Made by a program: the position numbers and the translations under genes | The notes under the pieces: generated by a model | The model's input: the letters and a program-made list of their open reading frames with translations, nothing else | The model's database searches: none | Told to the model about the DNA's origin: nothing | In this document: one piece after another, positions 35,250 through 44,477 of the stretch | How positions within the stretch are numbered: the stretch's first letter is position 1 | How the letters are laid out: every line of letters begins with the position of its first letter | Source: Caryophanales bacterium UBA4100 | Lineage (GTDB): Bacteria > Bacillota > Bacilli > Paenibacillales > UBA4045 | Length of the DNA: 64,000 bases | Direction: 5' to 3' | NCBI GenBank assembly: GCA_002383285.1 | Contig: DFXU01000049.1 | Coordinates: 1-64,000, forward strand

Positions 35250-35588
35250 GTTAATCCTCCCTGAGTATGTAGCTGATATGAATGCAACGAATACAGTATA
35301 AACTATTTCGACAAGAAATAGCCTAATTTCTTTACAAAATCTTAATACTTTCATTTTTATTGCAATTCAAACACCACAAAAATAACACAATTAAACATAA
35401 AACGCTTCTCTCTCCCAAATAAAGTGCTTTCAGTGGATCGGTGAATGCATGATGTGATAATGGAAGTAAGAAACCGCCATATGTACCATCACAAAAAATT
35501 ACAAATTAAACGCAAATTTCAGCCATGTTCATGCTTTGTGTAAGCCTTTACAATAAAAGTGCGGCGCACAAGAAGGGAGAATGAACAT
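35250..35588. other. 339-bp divergent intergenic region, phosphate transporter / TRAP operon
   Basis: Holds the promoters of both units. For the TRAP genes a -10 TACAAT at 35549-35554 with weak -35 TGTTCA (35526-35531). Toward the phosphate transporter, TTTACA (35331-35336) and TTAATA (35342-35347) repeat with an 11-bp period and could be a weak Pho box. A 14-bp cre-like sequence at 35419-35432 lacks the central CG. No gene seen. Confidence 0.5.
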
Positions 35589-36104
35589 ATGCTTCAAATT
35601 TGGAGAACGATAAGAGCTGTGGCGTTAACGATTGATCGAATTGTTGAAGGATTTGCACTCAGTGCATTAGCTGCTATGACGATCATTGTGACGATGCAGG
35701 TTGTAACACGTAAGCTATTTAACTTTGTATTCTTCTGGTCAGAGGAGATTACCTTATTACTCTTAATCTGGTTTTCGATTCTCGGCATTGCGATCGGATT
35801 TCGTGAGAAGCTTCACCTGTCGATGAATGCGTTCATGAACCGATTCCCCGCATCGTGGAACAAAGTTATGGATAAGATTATTGGCAGCTGCACATTCATG
35901 TTCGGTATATACTTCATCGTCTATGGCTGGGATTTCACTGTCATGATGCATGCGAATACGCTATCTGCGACAGAATGGCCAGTGAGTGTGATGTATATCG
36001 TCATGCCAATAACGGGAGTCATGATCTGCTTCTACTCCTTCCTAGACTTAATCGGTGTGAATACGGTGCGTTATCAGCATCTAGAGGAAGGTGCAGTTAA
36101 ATGA
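35589..36104 (+). CDS. dctQ: TRAP transporter small permease (DctQ family)
   Basis: A 171-aa protein with four membrane segments and the family motif FWSEEITLLLLIWFSILG. Subunit of a TRAP transporter, which imports organic acids driven by a sodium or proton gradient. ATG 35589 has AAGGGAGA 8 nt upstream. Overlaps dctM by ATGA. Confidence 0.92.
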   Translation: MLQIWRTIRAVALTIDRIVEGFALSALAAMTIIVTMQVVTRKLFNFVFFWSEEITLLLLIWFSILGIAIGFREKLHLSMNAFMNRFPASWNKVMDKIIGSCTFMFGIYFIVYGWDFTVMMHANTLSATEWPVSVMYIVMPITGVMICFYSFLDLIGVNTVRYQHLEEGAVK

Positions 36105-37396
36105 CAACAACGATGATTGCTGTTATTATCTTAGCAGCTAGCTTCATTGGATTGATTCTACTCCGCTTTCCAATTGCTATGGTCTTGACACTTGCTTCAT
36201 TATTCACAGCAATGTATCTAGGAATCCCTCTAGCTATTATCGGACAACGTATGATACAGGGGATGAATTCGTATACGTTGCTCGCGATTCCCTTCTTTAT
36301 ATTAGCGGGTCAGATTATGAGTGAAGGTGGACTAGCATTACGATTAATTAATCTTGCTCAATTAACAGTAGGGGCTATACGCGGTGGGCTTGCAATGGTT
36401 AACTGTGTAGCTTGTATGCTATTCGGTAATATTAGTGGTTCAGCAGCTGCTGATGTCTCCTCAATTGGATCTGTCATGATCCCGATGATGAAGAAGAAGG
36501 GCTATGATGCTGATTATTCAGTTGCAGTTACATCCTCCGCAGCCATTCAAGGTGTGGTCATGCCGCCAAGCCATAATATGATTCTGTATGCACTAGCTGC
36601 AGGAGGCGTATCGATATCTAGTCTATTCCTAGCAGGTATCATTCCTTGCCTTATCTTATTGGCTGGATTGATGACGACCTCTTATGTAATCGCTCGTAAG
36701 CGAGGATATGAGAAGGGTGAGCCCGTAGTTGTCAAGGAAATACCGAAGATACTAAAGGACGGATTCCTCTCCATGATGACAGGTGTAATTATTCTAGGTG
36801 GTATATTATCTGGATGGTTCACTGCTACAGAATCTGGAGCGATGGCCTGTGTATATGCATTTATTCTAACGTTCTTCGTTTACAAGGATCTTCCGTTATC
36901 GCATGTAAAGGTTATATTCCTGAAGACATTCCGAACGGTGGCCATGGTATTATTCCTAATTGCCTCCTCGAATGCTTTCGCTTGGATTTTAACGTACTTG
37001 AAGATTCCTGCCATGCTGACCGATGTACTATTGGGGGTATCTGACAATGCCTTCATTATTTTATTAATTATCAACATTCTACTGCTAGTATTAGGTGCAC
37101 CGCTTGATATGGCTCCACTAATTCTAATCATGACACCTATTCTCTACCCCGTAGTAACGGCACTTGGAATGGATCCTGTGCATTTCGGTATTATTCTCAT
37201 ACTTAACTTAGGTATCGGGTTAATCACACCGCCTGTAGGCACGGTTCTCTTCGTAGGCTGCGCAATTGGTAAGGTATCTATTGAAAAAGGTTCGAGAGCG
37301 CTAGTTCCTTTCTTCTTTGTAATGGTTGCAGTATTGCTATTACTAACCTACGTTCCTGGTATTGTAATGTGGCTACCAAATCTGGTTTACGGATGA
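36101..37396 (+). CDS. dctM: TRAP transporter large permease (DctM family)
   Basis: A 431-aa membrane protein with about twelve segments, the transport subunit. Typical stretches are IPFFILAGQIMSEGGLA, GSAAADVSSIGSVMIP and the TPPVGTVLFVG motif near the C-terminus. Coupled to dctQ. A 125-nt gap with a cre-like site separates it from the binding-protein gene. Confidence 0.94.
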   Translation: MTTTMIAVIILAASFIGLILLRFPIAMVLTLASLFTAMYLGIPLAIIGQRMIQGMNSYTLLAIPFFILAGQIMSEGGLALRLINLAQLTVGAIRGGLAMVNCVACMLFGNISGSAAADVSSIGSVMIPMMKKKGYDADYSVAVTSSAAIQGVVMPPSHNMILYALAAGGVSISSLFLAGIIPCLILLAGLMTTSYVIARKRGYEKGEPVVVKEIPKILKDGFLSMMTGVIILGGILSGWFTATESGAMACVYAFILTFFVYKDLPLSHVKVIFLKTFRTVAMVLFLIASSNAFAWILTYLKIPAMLTDVLLGVSDNAFIILLIINILLLVLGAPLDMAPLILIMTPILYPVVTALGMDPVHFGIILILNLGIGLITPPVGTVLFVGCAIGKVSIEKGSRALVPFFFVMVAVLLLLTYVPGIVMWLPNLVYG

Positions 37397-37457
37397 TAGA
37401 CCCATCAGCTAAACACAAAATATCACAAATTAATGCAAAGATTATCCCATACCACGC

Positions 37458-37471
37458 TGAATGCGCTTTCA
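37458..37471. promoter_or_regulatory. cre-like CcpA site before dctP
   Basis: TGAATGCGCTTTCA matches the cre palindrome TGAAAGCGCTTTCA at 13 of 14 positions with the central CG intact. A TATAAT follows at 37473-37478, so bound CcpA would cover a promoter for dctP. Confidence 0.55.
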
Positions 37472-37521
37472 ATATAATTAAGGCAGCTTGAAATCGCAAT
37501 ATATAAAGGGAGGAAATAAAG

Positions 37522-38580
37522 ATGTCTGTAAACAAAAAGCTAGTCGGTGTCATGTGTCTGCTATTGGTGGTTGTTATGGCTCTAACGGCATGCGGCGGCA
37601 ATAACAATGCGAATAATAAACCAGCTGCACCGACGAAGGAGCCTGCTAAGAGTGATGCTGCACCAGCAGCAGAAGGGCCGAAGTATAACTTCCGCCTTGC
37701 CGAGACTCATCCTGCTGATTATCCAACGACGAAAGCGGATATGAAGTTCGCTGAATTGGTTAAAGAGAAGTCAGCTGGTCGTATTACAATTGAGGTATTC
37801 CCTTCAGCGCAATTAGGTGAAGAGAAAGCCGCAATCGAGCAAGTGCAATTAGGTGCTATTGAATTTACTCGAATTAGCTCAGGTCCACTAGGCGAATTTA
37901 ATAAGGATTTTGGAGTATTCTCCTTACCTTACATCTTCGACAACGATGATCATGTATGGAAGTTCCTGAAGGGTGATGCCGCAACAAAGCTGTTAGACAG
38001 CTTAGAAACGTCGAGACTGAAAGGTCTGACTTACTACAGCTCAGGCTCACGCAGCTTCTATTCAACGAAGCCGCTTACCTCGATTGAAGACCTGAAGGGT
38101 TTGAAAATCCGTGTAATCCAGAATAAATTGAACATCGATATCATGGATGCCTTGGGTGCAAGTGCAACACCAATGGCTTACGGTGAGGTATATAGCGCTC
38201 TACAGACAGGAGTTATCGATGCAGCGGAGAACAATTATCCAAGCTACTTCTCCAGTAAGCACTATGAGGTTGCCAAGCATTACATTCTTGATAGTCATCA
38301 ACGTGTACCTGAAGTGCTTATGATGTCGAAGACCGCTTGGGATAAATTATCCCCAGAGGATCAAGCTATTATCAAAGAGGCAGCTCTGGAATCCACTGAC
38401 TTCCAACGCACTGAGTGGGCAGCCTATGAGAAGGTATCTGAGGATGCAGTACGTGCAGCAGGAGCAACAATTACGGAAGTTACAGACGTAAAGCCTTGGC
38501 AGGATGCTGCTAAGCCAGTAATCGAGGCTAACACTGCAGAGTTCAAAGAAGTTCTTGATGCAATTAATGCCGCTCGTTAA
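37522..38580 (+). CDS. dctP: TRAP transporter substrate-binding lipoprotein (DctP family)
   Basis: A 352-aa lipoprotein. The signal peptide ends in lipobox LTAC, followed by a Gly/Asn/Pro/Ala linker. The DctP fold begins near residue 50 (YNFRLAETHP), with the conserved LKGLKIRVIQNKLNID region that binds the carboxylate via its Arg. AGGGAGG precedes the ATG. Substrate is an organic acid; sugar acids, keto acids or C4-dicarboxylates are all possible. A hairpin follows at 38621. Confidence 0.93.
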   Translation: MSVNKKLVGVMCLLLVVVMALTACGGNNNANNKPAAPTKEPAKSDAAPAAEGPKYNFRLAETHPADYPTTKADMKFAELVKEKSAGRITIEVFPSAQLGEEKAAIEQVQLGAIEFTRISSGPLGEFNKDFGVFSLPYIFDNDDHVWKFLKGDAATKLLDSLETSRLKGLTYYSSGSRSFYSTKPLTSIEDLKGLKIRVIQNKLNIDIMDALGASATPMAYGEVYSALQTGVIDAAENNYPSYFSSKHYEVAKHYILDSHQRVPEVLMMSKTAWDKLSPEDQAIIKEAALESTDFQRTEWAAYEKVSEDAVRAAGATITEVTDVKPWQDAAKPVIEANTAEFKEVLDAINAAR

Positions 38581-38620
38581 TCCTATTTATGATAAACTTT
38601 ATGAATAAGCATTAGGTAGG

Positions 38621-38645
38621 AGAGGCTCTGATATGAGCCTCTTTT
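38621..38645 (+). terminator. hairpin between dctP and kinase gene
   Basis: AGAGGCTC (38621-38628) pairs with GAGCCTCT (38635-38642), followed by only three further T. Probably a partial terminator that lowers kinase expression relative to the transporter. Confidence 0.55.
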
Positions 38646-38685
38646 GCCAACTTCTCAGATGATGACAGCTTGGAGGTGAGCAGCC

Positions 38686-40539
38686 GTGTGGCGCAGGATA
38701 CTTCGTCGTGAACATATTTTCCGAATATTACTGTTAAGAGATTTGTCACTTATGAAGAAGCTATTAGTATTCTCCGCGCTACTGGTTGTATTGCCGATGT
38801 TGTTTGTGGGCTTGATTTCCTACCACGAATCCTCTGATGTCCTAGAAGATGAGGCGCGTGATTATAGCTTGCAGATTATTGATCAGGTTCAGCTTTATGT
38901 GGAGGATTACTTACGCGACTTTGAAATTAACGCGCTTAAGATCATTAATCATCCCGATACGGTACAGTTTCTCAGAACTGAAAGCACTGAACAGCTAGAA
39001 GAAAGCGATATGGTTTATCGCATGCGTAATGTACTGAAGAATTCCGCTTATTCAAGATCGGACGTTGTGAATATCACGATTATTCTTGACGATATACAAG
39101 TCATTGATTCAGCCGATGTGGCGGATCGACAATCTGTGTTAGGCTTAAAGGACGAATATTGGTATGAATCCATTCCCTCGAGCGGTGAACCGAAAATTAT
39201 TAGCCGTCTTATCCTGAGAGAGCAGGGAGAGCAGCCAGTGATCTCGATCTTTAAGCGGATCGTCAATCCACAGACGCTTAGACCATTCGGCATGCTGATC
39301 ATTGATGTGAATTATAAACGTTTGCAGGATGTCGCTTACAAGGTGCAGCCCGGTAAGACAGGGTACTTATTCATGCTCGATGAGCAGGGCTACTACGTAT
39401 ATCATCCGGATTACACAAGAATTGGGCAGAAGGGTAATTCCGTTGATATAACAGCCATGCATGCAAGTACGAGCGGCTCGATTATATCGGCCATACAGCC
39501 TAAGAGTCTGTTGACATTCAGTCAGAGTAATATATTGAAGTGGCAGATCGTAACGTCTATTCCCTACGATGAACTAATGAGAGGAACCGAATATATCGGA
39601 AGGACGATTTTGTTCACTACCGTTATATTCATGATTATTGCTTATCTAATGGTTATTGGCTTCGCCTCAAGCTTAGTTAAACCTATTAAACAGCTTCACG
39701 AGTATACCAAGCGTGTCGAGGTCGGAGACTTCTCAGGTAAGGTCACCGTGAATTCCAAGGATGAGATTGGCATGCTGTCGCATGGCTTTAATAAGATGGT
39801 GGATCGGCTATCCAGACTATTGGAGGAAATATACTTCTCCAAGCTGAAGGCTGCTGAGCTGGGTTTACGGCAGAAGGATACAGAGCTGAAGATGCTGCAA
39901 GCACAAATTAATCCACACTTTCTATACAATTCATTAGAGACCATTCGTGGTATGGCACTAGAGCGTGATATGGACGAAATCTCAGTTATGGCTGCCTCGT
40001 TAGCGAGATTACTTCGATATAATGTGAAGGAAGAATCAACGGAGACGACCGTACGACAGGAAGTTGAGATAGGCGAAATATACTTGCGTATTCAGAAGTT
40101 TCGTTTCGAAGAGAAGCTAATCTATACATTTGACATACCTAATTGGGCGATGCAGCAAGAGATTGCAAAATTTACATTGCAGCCACTTATTGAGAATAGT
40201 ATTGTGCATGGATTAGAGGCTCAGGCTGGAGTGACAACGATTACCATCTCGGCACGAAGATCGGAGCAGCCAGATACATTCATTCTGCGAATAACCGATA
40301 CAGGGCCTGGGATTGAAGCGTTAAAGCTAAAGGATTTGATATATCGTTTAGAGCATGATGAGGAGATTGAATTATCCACTCAGCATATTGGTATCATGAA
40401 TGTACATCGGAGAATTCGGTTTATCTTCGGTCAGGCTTATGGATTATTCGTCGAGAGTGAGCCTGGAGTAGGAACAACAGTGGGAATAAGGTTGCCGTTA
40501 CGAACGCCTCAAGAGGAGAGGAGGAAGCTGAATGTATAA
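38686..40539 (+). CDS. YesM-type sensor histidine kinase
   Basis: A 617-aa membrane kinase. First membrane segment about residues 24-45, an extracellular cache-like sensor to ~303, second segment ~304-326, HAMP, then the His_kinase domain with phospho-acceptor His411 in NPHFLYNSLE and an ATPase domain (ENSIVHGLE, DTGPGI, GVGTTVGIRLP). GTG 38686 has GGAGGTGA about 8 nt upstream. Overlaps its response regulator by 8 nt. It probably senses the TRAP substrate. Confidence 0.92.
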   Translation: MWRRILRREHIFRILLLRDLSLMKKLLVFSALLVVLPMLFVGLISYHESSDVLEDEARDYSLQIIDQVQLYVEDYLRDFEINALKIINHPDTVQFLRTESTEQLEESDMVYRMRNVLKNSAYSRSDVVNITIILDDIQVIDSADVADRQSVLGLKDEYWYESIPSSGEPKIISRLILREQGEQPVISIFKRIVNPQTLRPFGMLIIDVNYKRLQDVAYKVQPGKTGYLFMLDEQGYYVYHPDYTRIGQKGNSVDITAMHASTSGSIISAIQPKSLLTFSQSNILKWQIVTSIPYDELMRGTEYIGRTILFTTVIFMIIAYLMVIGFASSLVKPIKQLHEYTKRVEVGDFSGKVTVNSKDEIGMLSHGFNKMVDRLSRLLEEIYFSKLKAAELGLRQKDTELKMLQAQINPHFLYNSLETIRGMALERDMDEISVMAASLARLLRYNVKEESTETTVRQEVEIGEIYLRIQKFRFEEKLIYTFDIPNWAMQQEIAKFTLQPLIENSIVHGLEAQAGVTTITISARRSEQPDTFILRITDTGPGIEALKLKDLIYRLEHDEEIELSTQHIGIMNVHRRIRFIFGQAYGLFVESEPGVGTTVGIRLPLRTPQEERRKLNV

Positions 40540-41269
40540 CATTCTGCTGGTTGAGGATGAGAGATGGGTAAGGACCGCTATAAGAAAGACGATCGAGAAG
40601 ACTGAGCTTCCCTTCCGAGTTATTCATGAATCGACGAATGGGATGGAGGCTGTCGATTGGTTGAACGATCACGAAGCCTCGCTCGTGCTTACTGATATCA
40701 GAATGCCAGTGATGGATGGCCTTGCTCTAATGGAAGAAATTCGTCGACGGAATAACGATACAGCCGTTATTATTATTAGCGGACATGACGATTTCTCCTA
40801 TGCAAGACGAGCGATTCAATGCGGCGCATTCGATTATTTATTAAAGCCTGTAGAAGCGGCAAATTTAAGTGAATGCTTACAGAAGTGGATGAATCATCAG
40901 GATAAGGAGCTACACGCTATGCCGGTGGATAACCCAATTGATATTAAGGAAATATCACCGATCGAGCAGGTTACCCGCCATATTGATTCCATGCTGATAC
41001 CGGAGCTGACATTAACCGAGGCAGCTGCTATGGTACACTTAAATCCGAGCTACTTCTGCAAATTATTCAAGCAGCAAACGAAAATGAATTTTACAGATTA
41101 TCTCACAAAGGTACGAATGAAAGAAGCAACGAGGCTGCTGGAGAAGACATCGCTTCGTATATCTGAAATTGCTGAACGGCTAGGGTATGCGGATCTTGCA
41201 TACTTCAGCAACACCTTCAAAAAAACGATGGGATCCACACCGAGTGAGTACAGAAAAACGAGAGAATAG
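40532..41269 (+). CDS. short YesN-type response regulator (receiver + AraC HTH)
   Basis: A 245-aa regulator: receiver domain 1-120 with phospho-acceptor Asp55 (LVLTDIRMP) and Lys in LLKPVE, then an AraC double helix-turn-helix about 150-245 (LTEAAAMVHLNPSYFCKLF, LGYADLAYFSNTFKK). Typical YesN proteins of this order are ~400-550 aa with a long middle domain, which is missing here. GGAGGAAG precedes the ATG. Partner of the upstream kinase, presumably activating dctQMP. Confidence 0.92.
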   Translation: MYNILLVEDERWVRTAIRKTIEKTELPFRVIHESTNGMEAVDWLNDHEASLVLTDIRMPVMDGLALMEEIRRRNNDTAVIIISGHDDFSYARRAIQCGAFDYLLKPVEAANLSECLQKWMNHQDKELHAMPVDNPIDIKEISPIEQVTRHIDSMLIPELTLTEAAAMVHLNPSYFCKLFKQQTKMNFTDYLTKVRMKEATRLLEKTSLRISEIAERLGYADLAYFSNTFKKTMGSTPSEYRKTRE

Positions 41270-41281
41270 GAGATGTTAACA

Positions 41282-41602
41282 ATGACTACAGAGCTACTAT
41301 GGGAGAATGCAGAGCCAGGTGTAAAACGTAGAATATTCGCTCCGGGGGAGCAGCTAATGATGATGGAGGTTCATTTTGAGGAAGGGGCAGAAGGGTATGA
41401 GCATAGTCATCCTCACGAGCAAATGAGCTATTGTCTGAGAGGCAGCATTGAATTTACAATAAATGGGCAGAAAAGCGTTGTTGTTGCAGGCGAAACGATT
41501 GTGATTCCCGGTGGTTCTAAGCATGGGGCGCGTGCGCTAGAGCCTTCCGCCTTATTAGATACGTTCACACCATTGCGATTAGATTTGTTAAAAAGAGCGT
41601 AA
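41282..41602 (+). CDS. small cupin-domain protein
   Basis: A 106-aa single-domain cupin. Metal-binding motif 1 is HSHPHEQMSYCLRG and motif 2 is PGGSKHGARAL. ATG 41282 is chosen because TAGGAGA lies 9 nt before it; ATG 41273 is only 2-3 nt from that site. Same-strand, 12 nt after the response regulator. Often such cupins bind or isomerise a sugar-acid or keto-acid ligand; a KdgF-like role is possible but unproven. Confidence 0.8.
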   Translation: MTTELLWENAEPGVKRRIFAPGEQLMMMEVHFEEGAEGYEHSHPHEQMSYCLRGSIEFTINGQKSVVVAGETIVIPGGSKHGARALEPSALLDTFTPLRLDLLKRA

Positions 41603-41689
41603 TGGCAATGTTATCCCTCCTATAACAATGGCGAAGCTGATTCCTCTTGTGTATAATAGGATCAGATACAACCTTTCGGGGAGGATAAT

Positions 41690-42640
41690 ATGAATAGCGA
41701 CAGATTAAGAATTTTCTCGGGTTCTTCGAATCCTGGGTTATCACAACGAATATGTAATGAGCTAGGTCAACCATTAGGCAGAATTAAACTTTCCCGATTT
41801 AAGAGCGGAGAGATTTATTGTTTATATGAGGAGTCTATACGTAACTGTGACGTATTCCTAGTCCAAACGTTCTCGCATCCCATTAATGAGCACTTCATGG
41901 AGCTCTTAGTAATGATAGATGCAGCCAAGCGTGCTTCTGCTCGTACCATTACGCTCGTTGTTCCCTATTACGGGTACTCCCGTCAAGAGCGCAAGGCAGC
42001 CCCTAGGGAGCCGATCTCAGCCAAATTGGTTGCGGATTTGCTTACAACGGCGGGCGCTGATCGCGTAGTAACCATTGATTTGCATGCGCCAGCCATTCAA
42101 GGATTCTTCAATATCCCTGTCGATCACTTAACAGCGCTTGATCTGATCAGTGATTATATTATTAAGAAGAATGTCATTAATCCGCTTGTGGTATCTCCGG
42201 ATGCGGGTCGAGCAACTACAGCGGAACGATTGGCAAGTAACCTGGATTCTCCGTTTGCGATTATGATCAAGAAGAGACCGGCTCATAACGAGTCGGTTAT
42301 TACGCATATTATTGGTGAGGTTGAGGGGATGACCCCAATTATCATCGAGGATTTAATCGATACGGGAACGACGATTGTTAACGTTGTAGAAGGACTAAAG
42401 GAAAGAGGGGCTAGAGATGTCTATATATGCGCAACTCACCCCGTATTCTCAGCGGGTGCGTTGGAGCGGCTAGACCATCCTTTTATCAAGGAGGTTGTGG
42501 TCACAGATTCCATTGCACTTCCAGAATCGCATGCAGATCGCTTCAAGGTCATCTCGATGGCCCCTTTGTTGTCTGATGCCATACGTATTATTGTTGAAGG
42601 TGGATCCATTAGCACCTTGTTTAAATACGGTGGAGTTTAA
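41690..42640 (+). CDS. ribose-phosphate pyrophosphokinase paralogue
   Basis: A 316-aa PRPP synthetase-family protein of normal length. RKAAPREPISAKL (flexible loop region) and DLIDTGTTIVN (PRPP-binding loop) are recognisable but divergent: the canonical SPDHGGVTRAR reads SPDAGRATTAER, and DTAGT reads DTGTT. The canonical prs normally lies near glmU, so this is likely a second copy. GGGAGGA precedes the ATG and TATAAT at 41652-41657 is a promoter candidate. Could supply PRPP for histidine synthesis or act on another substrate. Confidence 0.88.
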   Translation: MNSDRLRIFSGSSNPGLSQRICNELGQPLGRIKLSRFKSGEIYCLYEESIRNCDVFLVQTFSHPINEHFMELLVMIDAAKRASARTITLVVPYYGYSRQERKAAPREPISAKLVADLLTTAGADRVVTIDLHAPAIQGFFNIPVDHLTALDLISDYIIKKNVINPLVVSPDAGRATTAERLASNLDSPFAIMIKKRPAHNESVITHIIGEVEGMTPIIIEDLIDTGTTIVNVVEGLKERGARDVYICATHPVFSAGALERLDHPFIKEVVVTDSIALPESHADRFKVISMAPLLSDAIRIIVEGGSISTLFKYGGV

Positions 42641-42695
42641 CAAATTTTCACAAAATATGAGATAGTCGATAGTTGAATAGGAGGTGCCTTAGCCA

Positions 42696-44435
42696 ATGGG
42701 AAAGAAGAAGCTGGCAAGCCCATCACAGAAGCCTAAAGTCATACCACTTAGAATGGATGCCACTTTCTTTTTTGAGAGAGCTGTACAATCGTTGGACCGC
42801 CTCCATTATGAGAAGGCATTGAAGTACTTTCGAAGAGCGGTAGAATACGAGCCGAACAATCCTGTCAATCATTGTAATATGGCTGGGATTCTAAGCGAGC
42901 TAAGTCAATATGAAGAGTCCAATAAGATCTTAAAGCATATCGTTGAGCATATTGATGAGACGATGACAGAATGCTATTTCTACATGGCTAACAATTATGC
43001 GAATATGGATGATTTCGAAGCAGCAGAGGTTGTGTTGGTTCAATATCTAGAGCATGATCTTGTTGGTCAGTTTATGGATGAAGCCGAAGAGATGATCGAG
43101 TTACTGAGCTATGAGTTAGAGCGCCCAATCAAATTGAAGAATATCAAGAGCCGTGAAGGCCTGTTCGAGCATGATAAAGCTCGTAGCTTACTTGAGGATG
43201 GGCAGTTCTCAGAAGCTGTGCGTGTTCTAGAGAAGCTGGTTAAGAAGCATCCTGATCTGTTGGCCGCACGCAATAATCTTGCTTTAGCCTTGTATTATAT
43301 AGGTGAGTTTGAACGTTCTCTTGATGAAATTCGTGAGGTATTGAACATAGACCAGGGTAATCTGCACGCCATGTGTAATCTGGCCATATTCTATCAGCAC
43401 TTCGGTAAGAAGGAGGAGCTGGATGGACTTATTGACAAGCTATCTCGCACATATCCGTTTCACCAAGAGCATGTATTCAAATTAGCGACAACGATGGGTA
43501 TTCTCAATGAGCATGAGACAGCATTGCGTCATTTCCGCAGACTATTAAAGAGCGGAGAAGGCGAGCAGGATCCTTGCTTGTATCATTATACAGCTGTGGC
43601 TGCTTATAATACGGGTCACCTTGAAGAAGCTAAACGATTGTGGCGCAAGGCTGGCAAGATGGATCCAGATTCGGAAATCCCTAGATTCTATCTCAGTGAG
43701 CTTAACCATGCTGAACAAGGTAATGAACCATTGCCATTAAACTATCATTATCATCTGCCTTTCGAGGACCAGATTCGCTTGCCAGATCGAACAGCCGATA
43801 GTCTTGGAGACCAGCCCGATCGCAATCCATTGGTCCGATCCTCATTCTTCTGGGCATTGAAGCATGGTGACTTCGATACGAAATTACAGGTTCTTCAAGC
43901 GTTTGGTAAAGTGAAGGATCGCGAGGCTGAGCATGCATTGCTCCAGTTTCTGTTGGAGCCTAATGAAGATGAATATTTGAAGAAGGTAGCTATATTCGTC
44001 CTGCGCACCATGGGGACAGCTGAACCGATACATGCCCTATTAGAGGGAAAGCATATCCAATTAGATCCTTCGCGAATTGCTCCGAACTTGCCGTTATGGG
44101 AGGAGAAGTGGCAGAAGGTCATGGAGTCGGCAATGCGTACGATGGATAAGAGATATGATATGATCCAACAGCACGATCTGCAAACGCTGTGGGTAGAATT
44201 TCTAACACGCTCGTATCCAACTATACCGATTGTAAGCAAGGTTGAAGCTTGGGCTGCAGCTCTGGAATACCTAACAGCAAAGATGCATCGACGTGAAATT
44301 TCCTACAAGGAAGTATCTGCAAGATATGGAGTTTCTGTTCAGACGATAAGTAAGCATGTGAAGACGATTGATCTTGCCTGCGGACTTAGAGAGAAGATGG
44401 AAGCAATCTTTCCAAGGTTTAATGGGAAGCTCTAA
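42696..44435 (+). CDS. TPR-repeat protein with C-terminal HTH-like segment (YvcD-like)
   Basis: A 579-aa soluble protein. TPR motifs run through residues ~20-350 (LHYEKALKYFRRAVEYEPNN, LLAARNNLALALYYIGEFER and others). Residues ~365-450 resemble HEAT-type helices, and the C-terminus has an HTH-like YKEVSARYGVSVQTISKHVK. Place and domain content match yvcD beside trxB in Bacillus. Function unknown; possibly an adaptor. Confidence 0.82.
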   Translation: MGKKKLASPSQKPKVIPLRMDATFFFERAVQSLDRLHYEKALKYFRRAVEYEPNNPVNHCNMAGILSELSQYEESNKILKHIVEHIDETMTECYFYMANNYANMDDFEAAEVVLVQYLEHDLVGQFMDEAEEMIELLSYELERPIKLKNIKSREGLFEHDKARSLLEDGQFSEAVRVLEKLVKKHPDLLAARNNLALALYYIGEFERSLDEIREVLNIDQGNLHAMCNLAIFYQHFGKKEELDGLIDKLSRTYPFHQEHVFKLATTMGILNEHETALRHFRRLLKSGEGEQDPCLYHYTAVAAYNTGHLEEAKRLWRKAGKMDPDSEIPRFYLSELNHAEQGNEPLPLNYHYHLPFEDQIRLPDRTADSLGDQPDRNPLVRSSFFWALKHGDFDTKLQVLQAFGKVKDREAEHALLQFLLEPNEDEYLKKVAIFVLRTMGTAEPIHALLEGKHIQLDPSRIAPNLPLWEEKWQKVMESAMRTMDKRYDMIQQHDLQTLWVEFLTRSYPTIPIVSKVEAWAAALEYLTAKMHRREISYKEVSARYGVSVQTISKHVKTIDLACGLREKMEAIFPRFNGKL

Positions 44436-44477
44436 TTTGAATCCAAACACACAAATGAGAAAGGAAGCGAAGTAAAC

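Noticed and set aside
35419..35432. Possible cre site upstream of the TRAP operon
   Set aside because: Only 11 of 14 positions match and the central CG is replaced by TG.
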